NCBI RefSeq assembly: GCF_001423405.1
Contig: NZ_LMNS01000012.1
Span: 249,203-313,202, forward strand
Direction of reading: 5' to 3'
DNA length: 64,000 nt
Source of the DNA: Methylobacterium sp. Leaf123
Lineage (GTDB): Bacteria > Pseudomonadota > Alphaproteobacteria > Rhizobiales > Beijerinckiaceae
Each line of letters opens with the position of its first letter. The stretch's first letter is position 1. The notes under the pieces are model-generated. The model saw nothing but the letters and a program-made list of their open reading frames with translations. It searched no databases and had not been told where the DNA came from. Of the stretch, positions 26,604-34,670 are shown one piece after another. Both the position numbers and the translations under genes were made by a program.

Positions 26604-27776
26604 TTGCGCGTCCTCATCGTCCACAACCACTACCAGATCCGGGGCGGCGAGGACGCGGTGGTGGAGCACGAGGCCGCGGCTCTCGCCGAGGCCGGCTGCA
26701 CCGTCGAGACGCTGGCCTTCCACAACGACGATATCCGCACGCCGCTCGACCGCCTGCGCACGGCCTTCGAGGCACCGCACGCGCCGCGCGGCATCGCCCG
26801 CGTCGTCGCGGCGGTGGAGCGCTTCCAGCCGGACGTGGTCCACGCCCACAACACCTTTCCGCTGGTCTCGCCCGCCATGCACGGGGTGGTGCGGGCGCTC
26901 GGCCCGGTGACGGTGCAGACGCTGCACAATTTCCGCCTCGCCTGCGCCGGCGCGATGCTGATGCGCGACGGCGCCCCCTGCGAGACCTGCCTCACCGGCT
27001 CCTCCTACGCGGCCGTGCGCCACGGCTGCTACCGCGGCTCGCGGCTCGGCACGTTTGCCGTGGCGCGGATGATCGACCGGCACCGCCGCACCGGCACCTG
27101 GACGCGGGACGTCGATGCCTTCGTCGCGCTGACCGAATTCGCCCGCGGTCGCTTCATCGCGGCGGGTTTGCCGGCGCACCGCATCTTCGTGAAGCCCAAC
27201 GGCCTGCCCGATCCGGGGCCACCGAAGGAGGGCCCGCGCGAGGGCATCCTGTTTGCCGGCCGGCTCAGCCCGGAGAAGGGCGTCGAGGTCCTGAAGGGGG
27301 CCGGCGCGCTCCTTAGCGCACCGGTCGATGTCGCGGGCGAAGGGCCGCTGCGGGAAATGCTGGAGGGGGCGCCGGGGCTCAACCTGCTCGGAGCCCTGCC
27401 CCGCGCGGAGATGCGGGCGCGGATGGGCCGGGCCGTCGCCCTCGTCGTGCCCTCGCTCTGGTACGAGGGGCTGCCGATGGTCGTGGCCGAGGCCTACGCC
27501 GCGGGCACGCCGGTCATCGCCTCACGGATCGGTGCGCTCGCCGGCCTCGTCGAGGAGGGCGTGACGGGTCTGTTGGTGACGCCGGGCGATCCGGCCGAGC
27601 TTGCGCAGGCCATCGAGCGGCTGCGCGCCCGGCCGGAGGAAGCCCGTCGGATGGGCGTGGCCGCGCGAGCCGCCTACCTGCGCGACTGGACCGAGACGGC
27701 GACGACCGCCACGCTGATGTCGGTCTACCGGACGGCGCTCGCCGCACGGATGCGGGACGGGCGCGCCATCGCGTGA
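26604..27776 (+). CDS. Glycosyltransferase family 4 protein (TTG start)
   Basis: 390 residues. It begins with LRVLIVHNHYQIRGGEDAVV, an N-terminal GT-B fold typical of family 4, followed by VHAHNTFPLVSPA and a Cys-rich CAGAMLMRDGAPCETCLTG. The C-terminal domain has ILFAGRLSPEKGVEVL and the E-x7-E motif in SLWYEGLPMVVAEAYAAG. The start is TTG at 26604 because the conserved protein begins exactly there and AAGGAG lies 7 bases upstream; the longer open frame upstream is the shadow of the previous gene. It is the last gene of the glycan operon. Confidence 0.88.
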   Translation: MRVLIVHNHYQIRGGEDAVVEHEAAALAEAGCTVETLAFHNDDIRTPLDRLRTAFEAPHAPRGIARVVAAVERFQPDVVHAHNTFPLVSPAMHGVVRALGPVTVQTLHNFRLACAGAMLMRDGAPCETCLTGSSYAAVRHGCYRGSRLGTFAVARMIDRHRRTGTWTRDVDAFVALTEFARGRFIAAGLPAHRIFVKPNGLPDPGPPKEGPREGILFAGRLSPEKGVEVLKGAGALLSAPVDVAGEGPLREMLEGAPGLNLLGALPRAEMRARMGRAVALVVPSLWYEGLPMVVAEAYAAGTPVIASRIGALAGLVEEGVTGLLVTPGDPAELAQAIERLRARPEEARRMGVAARAAYLRDWTETATTATLMSVYRTALAARMRDGRAIA

Positions 27777-27906
27777 AGCGGGTTCGGTCGTGCTCCGTGC
27801 GCCATCGAAGGGCCGCGTGCCTTATTCCGCTACGAACAGGTCCGCGGATGAGGCGCGATCCCGTCGTGCCCGCACCATGGGTGCCGTCCTCAAGCGTAGC
27901 GCTTCG

Positions 27907-28074
27907 CTAATCCAGCGACCGGTAGCGCAACCTCTGCTTTTCCAGTTCGGACAGCACCTGCTCGGGTTCGAGGCCGTCGTCGTAGGGAGCGTTCTTGAGT
28001 TCGTGCAGAAGGAACAGCATCGCGAGAAATCCGACGCCGATCGCTCCCCAAATCACCAACGACAGACCCGTCAT
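27907..28074 (-). CDS. Small single-pass membrane protein, 55 residues
   Basis: ATG at 28074 is preceded by GGAGGAG at an ideal distance. The product has one membrane segment (LSLVIWGAIGVGFLAMLFLL, residues 4-23), then HELKNAPYDDGLEPEQ and a charged helix LSELEKQRLRYRSLD at the C-terminus. The shape is N-out or N-in single-span with a cytosolic acidic/basic helix. It is too short for normal gene calls and was found by reading the minus strand. The + strand frame overlapping it has no comparable features. Function unknown; it lies between the glycan operon and the NRPS genes, downstream of the latter on the same strand. Confidence 0.7.
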   Translation of the reverse strand: MTGLSLVIWGAIGVGFLAMLFLLHELKNAPYDDGLEPEQVLSELEKQRLRYRSLD

Positions 28075-28256
28075 CGCTCCTCCACGCAGCGTCTGCTTCT
28101 TATTAACATAAATTACATTCGGCCGACGAGGGGTTGCAAGCGGTTCAGGACGCGCCCCTGGTGCGTGCGGCGAAGGGCAGCAGGCTGGAGCGCATTCCGA
28201 CGAAGTGGTGGCCGGTTCGTCGGAGGAATGCGGGATAATTCAGAGGTCTAGAGATT

Positions 28257-28279
28257 CCGGCCTGATGCCATCAGGTCGG
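28257..28279 (-). terminator. Terminator-like hairpin after the NRPS operon
   Basis: On the minus strand, CCGACCTGAT pairs with ATCAGGCCGG with one mismatch around a GGC loop. It lies 14 bases past the stop of the C-PCP-TE gene. No T-run follows, so its efficiency is uncertain. Confidence 0.45.
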
Positions 28280-28292
28280 AGACGTCTCCCGG

Positions 28293-30881
28293 TCACCGGC
28301 ACGCCATCAGGCTGATCTTGGCCGCCATCACCCGGCAGCCGGCGGGGGAGAACGCGCCCTCGTGGCCGAAACCCGGAACGCTGACGCTTTGACTGTTCTC
28401 GGCATAGGCCCGCCAGCCGAGCATCGGGTCGAGGGCGGGGCCGACCGGAACGCTCTCGCTGCGGACGATCAGCACCGGCCCCGAATGGGGGCGCGGCTCG
28501 TAGGCCAGGGCCAGCGCGTCGAGTTCGTCGGTCAATTGCCAGAACGCGTCCTCCGGGCTCGGGGAGGCGAGCCCGACCCGGTTCAGGGCACGCCGCAACC
28601 CACGCCAGGAGCGATGCGAGCGGAACCAGAGATGGGCCCGCGAGCCGAGGTAGCCGAGGCCGTCGCGGCGGACGTGCCGGATCAGCGCGGCGAGCCGGCC
28701 GCGCCTATAGGCCGCCATCACCCGGACGCGCGCGCGCGGCGTGAAGCGCCTGATATAGCCGGGCTCCCAGCAATCGATGAGGACGACGAGGGCGACGTCC
28801 CGGCCGCCTTGCGCGAACTGCCGGGCGATCTCGAAGGCGAGGACGCCCGAGCGGCAGAACCCGACGAGGCGGATCGGCCCTTGCGGCTGCGCGGCATCGA
28901 TCGCGTCGCGATAGGCGCCGGCCAGCCGCTCCAGGGTTTCCTCGTGGGGTGGAACCCGGCTTTCCAGTTGCAGCGTCGCGAAGGGATGGTCCGCCCCCAG
29001 GGCCTCGGACAGGGGCCGGTAGAGCTCCTGATCGGCCGCGGCATGGTGGATCGCGGTAAAGCCCGGCCGCGCCTGCGCCGTCGGCGGCGGTTCCTGAAGC
29101 GAGCGGTGCCGCACGCCCGCCGCCGCCTCGCCGCCGAGCAGGGCGCAGAGCCGCGCCACCGTGCCCGCTTCGAAAAACGACCAGAGCGGAACGGTTCGGC
29201 CCGTCGCCGCCTCGATCCGCGCGACGACGCGGGCGGCCAGGAGCGAGTGACCGCCCGCCGCGAAGAAATCCTCGTCGTCGGACAGGTCGGGGCGACCCAG
29301 CATCTCCCGCCAGATCGCGCGTATCATGGGCAGCAGGTCGTCAGGCCCCTCACTCGCCGAGGGGGCGGGTGTCTCGGCGTCAGGTGCCGCATCCGTTGGC
29401 GCGCTCGCGGCGGCCTCCTCCGCCTTCGGCTGACCCGCTCCCGGGGAGGCCGCTTCACGCTCGGCCGCGACCCCGCCCCCGCCGCTCGCCAGGGGAACCG
29501 GATCGGGCAGGCGTGCCCCGACCGCTGCGCGGGCGGCCTGCTCGAAATCCGCGAGCAGGCCGGCAACGGTCTCCACCTTGTAGAGACCGGCATCGTACTC
29601 GCAGATCAGGCGCCAGCCGGCCTCGCCCGGCGCCAGTTCGAGATCGAGGTCGAAGAAGCTGCCGGTGGCGGCGTAATCGAGATCGACGAGGCGGATCGGG
29701 GCCGGCTCCCCGATTGAGGCCTCGCCGGACGGCGTCGCCTGGGGCGTCGGCCGCATCCGGATGTTGACCGAAACCGGCGGCGGCCGCAGCCCGTCGCGGC
29801 AGGGGGCCAGGGCCTGCACCACCCGGTCGAACGGGGCGAGGGCGTGATCGCAGGCGTCGAGGATCGTTCGGCGCGTCGCCGCCAGCCGCTCGGCGAAGCC
29901 CTGCTCCGCTCCGAGATGGGTCCGAAGCACCAGCGTGTTCACGAAGGTGCCGACGACCCCCTCCAGTTCGATCTCGTCACGCCCCAGTACCTGCGTGCCG
30001 ATGGCGATGTCGCTGCGCCCGGTGCGCGCGCTCAGAAGCCCGAACAGGAGGGTGCAGGCGAGGACGAAGGGGGTGGCGCCCCGCGCCCGCGCGCAGGCCT
30101 CCATCCGCGCGCCGAGATCGGCGGAGAGCTGGCGGGTCTCGGCGGCAAAGCGGCGCTCCCGGCCGGGGCGGCGGGGATGATCCGGCGGCAGCTCGAACGG
30201 GGTGAGGTCGCGCAAGGATTGCGCCCAGAAGGCGAGGTCGCGTTCCGCCGCCTCGGCGAGGGCCGGGGAGACCTCCCATTCCGCGAAGTCGGCATAATGC
30301 AGCGCCGGCGGCGCCGGAGCCGGCAGCTGTCCCCGGATCAGGGCGCCGTAGATCGAGACGAATTCGCGGGCCAGCACCACCATCGACCAGCCGTCGCAGA
30401 CGCTGTGATGGGCGGTGACGAGCAGCAGGGAATCGCCGCGCCCGAGCCGCAGCAGCGTCACCCGTAGGAGCGGTGCGCGGGCGAGATCGAAGGGTTTCCC
30501 AGCCTCCGACGCGGCGATCTCGCGCGCCTCGCCGAGGCGGTCGCCGGGCAGGCCGGAGAGGTCGATTTCGGAAAACGCCAGCGGCACCGTTCCGGCGATC
30601 CGCTGCACCGGCCGCCCGCCCTCCCCGACGATCGCGGTGCGCAACGCCTCGTGGCGGTCGAGCAGGAGGCGGAAGGCGCGGGTCAGGATCTCGGCATCGA
30701 GCCGCCCGGCGATGCGCCAGCGGGCGGCCACATGCAGGCTCGGATCGCCCGGCCGCAACTGGTCGAGCAGCCAGAACCGCGTCTGGCTGTGGGAGCAGCG
30801 GGCGGTGAAGGCGTCGCCGTGAACCTCTCCGGCCGCGGCCGGCGATTCTTGCGTGAAATGCCGCATCCCGCCCGCCCTCAC
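28293..30881 (-). CDS. Nonribosomal peptide synthetase, C-PCP-TE, without an adenylation domain
   Basis: 862 residues. A condensation domain (about 25-460) has the intact active site H158-H159-SVC-D163-G164 and HFWLL-like substrate entry (TRFWLLDQL). An Ala/Pro-rich linker (470-512) leads directly to a carrier domain with DEDFFAAGGHS; the phosphopantetheine serine is S546. A thioesterase (about 605-862) follows, with GFCRSG in place of GxSxG (nucleophile C676), D in VVLIDCW and H840 in GFGHEG. There is no adenylation domain, so the second carrier must be loaded by another enzyme or by the partner. The GTG at 30881 overlaps the upstream NRPS stop as GTGA. Confidence 0.9.
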   Translation of the reverse strand: MRAGGMRHFTQESPAAAGEVHGDAFTARCSHSQTRFWLLDQLRPGDPSLHVAARWRIAGRLDAEILTRAFRLLLDRHEALRTAIVGEGGRPVQRIAGTVPLAFSEIDLSGLPGDRLGEAREIAASEAGKPFDLARAPLLRVTLLRLGRGDSLLLVTAHHSVCDGWSMVVLAREFVSIYGALIRGQLPAPAPPALHYADFAEWEVSPALAEAAERDLAFWAQSLRDLTPFELPPDHPRRPGRERRFAAETRQLSADLGARMEACARARGATPFVLACTLLFGLLSARTGRSDIAIGTQVLGRDEIELEGVVGTFVNTLVLRTHLGAEQGFAERLAATRRTILDACDHALAPFDRVVQALAPCRDGLRPPPVSVNIRMRPTPQATPSGEASIGEPAPIRLVDLDYAATGSFFDLDLELAPGEAGWRLICEYDAGLYKVETVAGLLADFEQAARAAVGARLPDPVPLASGGGGVAAEREAASPGAGQPKAEEAAASAPTDAAPDAETPAPSASEGPDDLLPMIRAIWREMLGRPDLSDDEDFFAAGGHSLLAARVVARIEAATGRTVPLWSFFEAGTVARLCALLGGEAAAGVRHRSLQEPPPTAQARPGFTAIHHAAADQELYRPLSEALGADHPFATLQLESRVPPHEETLERLAGAYRDAIDAAQPQGPIRLVGFCRSGVLAFEIARQFAQGGRDVALVVLIDCWEPGYIRRFTPRARVRVMAAYRRGRLAALIRHVRRDGLGYLGSRAHLWFRSHRSWRGLRRALNRVGLASPSPEDAFWQLTDELDALALAYEPRPHSGPVLIVRSESVPVGPALDPMLGWRAYAENSQSVSVPGFGHEGAFSPAGCRVMAAKISLMACR

Positions 30882-33800
30882 GCCTGACCGACCGCGGCGC
30901 GGTCGGGGTCGGCGGGCTTCGGGCGCCGGATCGACGGGATCGGCGCGCGTGCGGCGGCCGGTGTTTCCTCACCCGCCCCGAGCCGCCCGTGCAGCAGGGC
31001 CGCGACCCGGGCGATGGTGCGCTCTTGGAACAGGTCGCCGGCGCCGAGCGGCAGGTTCTCGCGCCGCGCCCGGGCGACGATGCGGAACACGCTGAGCGAG
31101 TCGGCTCCGAGTGCGATCAGGTCGTCGTCGCGCGTGACGGAAGCAACGCCCAGCACCTCCCGCCAGATTGCCGCCAGCGTCGTTTCCAGGCCGTCATCGG
31201 ATGCCGGGACCGGAGCGGGCTTGAGCGGCAGCGGGATCGCGGCGGTCGGCTCGGCGGGGCTGTAGGGCCGGGCCTCGGGGGCCGGCAGCGCCCGGCGGTT
31301 GACCTTGCCGCTTGGCGTCAGCGGCAGGGCCGACAGCCGGACCCATTCCGAGGGGATCATGTAATCCGGCAGTTCGCGGGCGAGCGCGGCGCGCAGGTTC
31401 CGCAAGGTCGGGGCCGCCTCGCTCTCGGGGCGCACGAAGTAGCAGACGAGGCGATCCTCACCCGCCGCGTCGGGGCGCAGCACCACGACCGCGTGCAGCC
31501 CGGTCTGGCGCAGCAGCGCCGCCTCGATCTCGCCCGGCTCGATCCGGTAGCCGCGCAGCTTGATCTGGTGGTCGGCCCGTCCCAGGATCTCGACGCGTCC
31601 GTCAGGCCGGTAGCGGGCGCGGTCGCCGGTGCGGTAGAGCCGCGCCCCGGCGCATTCCGGCAGGGGGCTCGCGATGAAGCTCCGCTGCGTCAGGTCCGGC
31701 CGTCCGAGATAGCCGCGGGCGAGCCCGAGGCCGCCGATCAGCAATTCACCCGTGACCCCGACCGGCACCGGCTCGCCCTGCGCGTCGAGGATGAACAGGC
31801 TGGTGTTGTCGATCGGCCGCCCGACCGTGATCGTCTCCTCCGCCGGATCGACCCGCGCGGCCGAGGACCAGATCGTCGTCTCGGTCGGCCCGTAGAGGTT
31901 CCAGAGTTCGCCCCCGCCCTCGGTGAGGCGCCGGGCCAGATCGAGCGGCAGGGCCTCGCCGCCGCACAGCATCTTGAAGCCGGGGCGGGAGCGGAAACCC
32001 GCCTCCAGCAGGAGCCGCCACGTCATCGGCGTCGCCTGGAGCAGGGTGGCCCCGCTGTGTTCCAGGCGGGCGAGGAGGGCGTGTCCGTCGCGCGCCTCCT
32101 CGGCGGAGGCGATCACGATCTGGGCGCCGCGGATCAGCGGCAGCAGCAATTCGAGCCCGGCGATGTCGAAGGTCACCGTCGTCACCGCCAGCAGCCGGTC
32201 GTCGCGTGCGATCCCCGGTGCCCGCGCCATGGAGAACAGCAGGTTCGACAGGCCGCGATGCAGCACCTCGACGCCCTTGGGCGCGCCGGTCGTGCTCGAG
32301 GTGTAGATCAGGTAGGCGGCCCGGTCCGCCGGCACCCGCGGGAAGCGGGTCGGCGCCGGCCCGTCGAGACGATCGACCTCGATGATCCGTGGGCCGCCCT
32401 CCGGCACCAGCGCACTGTCGGCGGCAAGGGTGAGCATCGCGCCGATCCCGGCATCGGCGACGATCCCGGCGCGGCGGGCCGACGGCATCGCCGGGTCGAG
32501 CGGGACGTAGGGGATGCCGGCGCGCAGCGCGCCGAGCATCGCCGCGACGAGGCCGGGCGAGCGGCGCATGAGCAGGCCGACGCGGGCCCCCGCGGGCAGA
32601 GCGCATCCCTGCAAGGCCGCGGCGACGCGATCGGCCCAGCGGTCGAGGGCGCCGTAGGAGACGGTCTCTTCGCCGAAGCGAAGCGCGATCCGGTCCGGGT
32701 CGCGCCGGGCGTGGAGCCTGAAGGCGCGCATCGCCCCGACTTCGAGCGGGTGGGCGGTCTCGGTCGCGTTCCAGTCCACCAGCATGGTCTGCCGCTGGGC
32801 CGCATCGAGCAGCGTAACGCGCCCGACCGGCTGCGCGGGATCCCGGGCGAGATGCCCGAGCAGGGTGAGGTAGTGCCCGATCCAGCGTTCGATCGTGGCC
32901 GGCTCGAACAGGGCGCTGTTGTAGGTGGCATCAAGGGTCAGTCCGTCCGCCGTCTCGCTGAGGCTGACGGTGAACTCGAAGGTCGAGAAGCGCTTTGGCG
33001 CGGGGGCGAGGGTGCCGCGCAGGCCCGCCCCGAAATCGATCGCATCGGCAAAGTGCTGGAAGTTGAACTGAACCTGCGCCAGCGGCGGGCGCGCTGGATC
33101 GTGCGGCCGGTCGAGATGGCGCAGCAGCCGCCCCAGGGTGCAATCGGCGTGGGCGGTGGCCTCGGCCAGGGCCGCGCCGGTGCGGGCGAGATGGGCGGCG
33201 AAGGGCTCGTCCGGATCGAATCGCGCCCGCAGCGGCAGGAAATCGGCGTGGTGCCCGACGAGGCCCGGCTCGCCGAGGCGCGGTTGGCCCGCCATCGGCA
33301 TGCCGACGACGAGGTCGTCCTGCCCCGAGAGCCGTGCGAGGAGCACCTGAAAACCCGCGAGCAGCGCGGCGTTCAGCGTCTGCCCCTGGCGCGCCGCAAG
33401 GACCTTGAGCGCGGCGACGAGCGGCCCAGGCAGGGTGGCGCTTCGCGTATCGCCGGCAAAGCCGCGCAGCTTCGGCCGCGGATGATCGGTCGGCAGGTCG
33501 AGGGGTTCGGGCAAGCTGGCATAGAGCCCGGCCCAGTAATCCAGCGCTCGGCTCGCCTCCGCCGCCGATGGAGCATGTCCATCGGCCTGCGGGGCCGGTG
33601 CCAGCCGCTCCGGCGCGGCGCGGTAGGCGCTCGCGATCTCATCGGCCAGAACCGCGAAGGACCAGCCGTCGCAGACGATGTGGTGGGCCGAGAGGACGAG
33701 GACGTGAAGGCGCTCGCCGAGGCGCACGAGATCGGCCCGCGCGACAGGACCGGCGACGGGGTCGAACGAGAGGCCCGCCTGCGCGTGAAGATGCGCCGCA

Positions 33801-34342
33801 AGAGCGGCCTCCGGATCGGATTCGCGCGCGAGATCGGCCCACTGCACCGGCACGAGGCCCGCGGGATCGACCCACACGGTCTCGCCGCTCGGCGAGACGC
33901 GGCTGCGCAGGGCACCGTGGCGGGCGAGCACCGCCCTCGCGACGGAGAGAAGCCGCTCGGCGTCGAGGGGGCCGTCGAGCCGCAGGGTGACGATCTCGGT
34001 CATCGCGGCATTGGCGTCGGCGCCGAACTGTGCGGCGAGCCAGATCTCGGCCTCGCCGTCGGTGAGCGGGCGCTCTGCCCCGCGATCCACCACCGGCAGA
34101 GCCGGCGAGGTCTGCGGCTCGGGCCGGCTCACCCGCGCGGCTGTGATGGTCAGTGCGAGGGTGCGAAGCTGCTCCTCCACCACGCGGCACACGGCATCGA
34201 GCTGATGCCGGAAGACCGTCTGCAACTCCTCCGGCGTCGGCGTGGCGAGCGGGACGACCGGCCGCCCCTCCCCGCCCGAACCGGGCGCGGCATACGCGGC
34301 CGGGATCGCGTGGAAAACAGCCTTGCCGTCGATGCAGGACAT
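30878..34342 (-). CDS. Nonribosomal peptide synthetase, C-A-PCP, predicted to activate glycine
   Basis: 1154 residues. After an N-terminal helical segment (40-70), the condensation domain has SAHHIVCDG (H220, H221, D225). The adenylation domain (about 535-1020) has A3 YTSSTTGAPKG (680-690; Ser where Gly is usual), A5 NLYGPTE (815-821), A7 YRTGDRARY, A8 GRADHQIKLRGYRIEPGEIE and A10 with K1013. The ten pocket residues aligned to GrsA read D726, I727, L730, Q769, L792, G794, L816, I824, W825, K1013. This spells DILQLGLIWK, a recognised glycine-type code. The carrier serine is S1082 in LGADSL. No MbtH-like gene or phosphopantetheinyl transferase is adjacent. GAGGA precedes the ATG. Confidence 0.93.
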   Translation of the reverse strand: MSCIDGKAVFHAIPAAYAAPGSGGEGRPVVPLATPTPEELQTVFRHQLDAVCRVVEEQLRTLALTITAARVSRPEPQTSPALPVVDRGAERPLTDGEAEIWLAAQFGADANAAMTEIVTLRLDGPLDAERLLSVARAVLARHGALRSRVSPSGETVWVDPAGLVPVQWADLARESDPEAALAAHLHAQAGLSFDPVAGPVARADLVRLGERLHVLVLSAHHIVCDGWSFAVLADEIASAYRAAPERLAPAPQADGHAPSAAEASRALDYWAGLYASLPEPLDLPTDHPRPKLRGFAGDTRSATLPGPLVAALKVLAARQGQTLNAALLAGFQVLLARLSGQDDLVVGMPMAGQPRLGEPGLVGHHADFLPLRARFDPDEPFAAHLARTGAALAEATAHADCTLGRLLRHLDRPHDPARPPLAQVQFNFQHFADAIDFGAGLRGTLAPAPKRFSTFEFTVSLSETADGLTLDATYNSALFEPATIERWIGHYLTLLGHLARDPAQPVGRVTLLDAAQRQTMLVDWNATETAHPLEVGAMRAFRLHARRDPDRIALRFGEETVSYGALDRWADRVAAALQGCALPAGARVGLLMRRSPGLVAAMLGALRAGIPYVPLDPAMPSARRAGIVADAGIGAMLTLAADSALVPEGGPRIIEVDRLDGPAPTRFPRVPADRAAYLIYTSSTTGAPKGVEVLHRGLSNLLFSMARAPGIARDDRLLAVTTVTFDIAGLELLLPLIRGAQIVIASAEEARDGHALLARLEHSGATLLQATPMTWRLLLEAGFRSRPGFKMLCGGEALPLDLARRLTEGGGELWNLYGPTETTIWSSAARVDPAEETITVGRPIDNTSLFILDAQGEPVPVGVTGELLIGGLGLARGYLGRPDLTQRSFIASPLPECAGARLYRTGDRARYRPDGRVEILGRADHQIKLRGYRIEPGEIEAALLRQTGLHAVVVLRPDAAGEDRLVCYFVRPESEAAPTLRNLRAALARELPDYMIPSEWVRLSALPLTPSGKVNRRALPAPEARPYSPAEPTAAIPLPLKPAPVPASDDGLETTLAAIWREVLGVASVTRDDDLIALGADSLSVFRIVARARRENLPLGAGDLFQERTIARVAALLHGRLGAGEETPAAARAPIPSIRRPKPADPDRAAVGQA

Positions 34343-34670
34343 CCCGATCCTCGTCTGGCCGTGCGGCTCATCGGCGAAGGCCAGGCGTCCCTAACCGGAC
34401 GCCAGCCGCGCCGCCGGGTTGGAACCGGGCGCTCTCGGCGATCGGGCGTCCGATGAGGCACACCTGCCTTCGCGTGACGAGCAGGAGGGTCATCGCGTCG
34501 CCGGAAGTGGGGAGACCGGTGTCTCGACCGGTTTTCCGCAAAGCCCCGAGCGACGTTCTCACGACCATACCAGCGGGCCGGCGACGATCATCTGCCTCCT
34601 TGGGAGTAGTGCTTCTCCACTCTGCGCGGTTCATCGCGCGGGGCAGGCCGGTTCTCGTCGAGGCGAAGTT
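34343..34670. other. Gap upstream of the NRPS operon
   Basis: This 328-base gap contains no supported gene; minus-strand open frames (for example 34368-34634) start without an RBS and look like chance frames in GC-rich DNA. The NRPS promoter should be here. I see no clear inverted repeat or terminator. Confidence 0.45.

Noticed and set aside
27790..28251. A + strand open frame between the GT4 and NRPS genes
   Set aside because: No RBS or family features; it runs antisense to the 55-residue membrane protein gene, which has a strong RBS and a clear membrane helix.
30989..34456. A + strand open frame of more than 1100 codons opposite the C-A-PCP NRPS gene
   Set aside because: It is an antisense shadow caused by high GC codon use. 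Its product is Arg/Gly/Gln/Asp-rich with no domain, while the minus strand shows full NRPS motifs.
34368..34634. A minus-strand frame upstream of the NRPS genes
   Set aside because: It has no RBS and a composition typical of random GC-rich frames.
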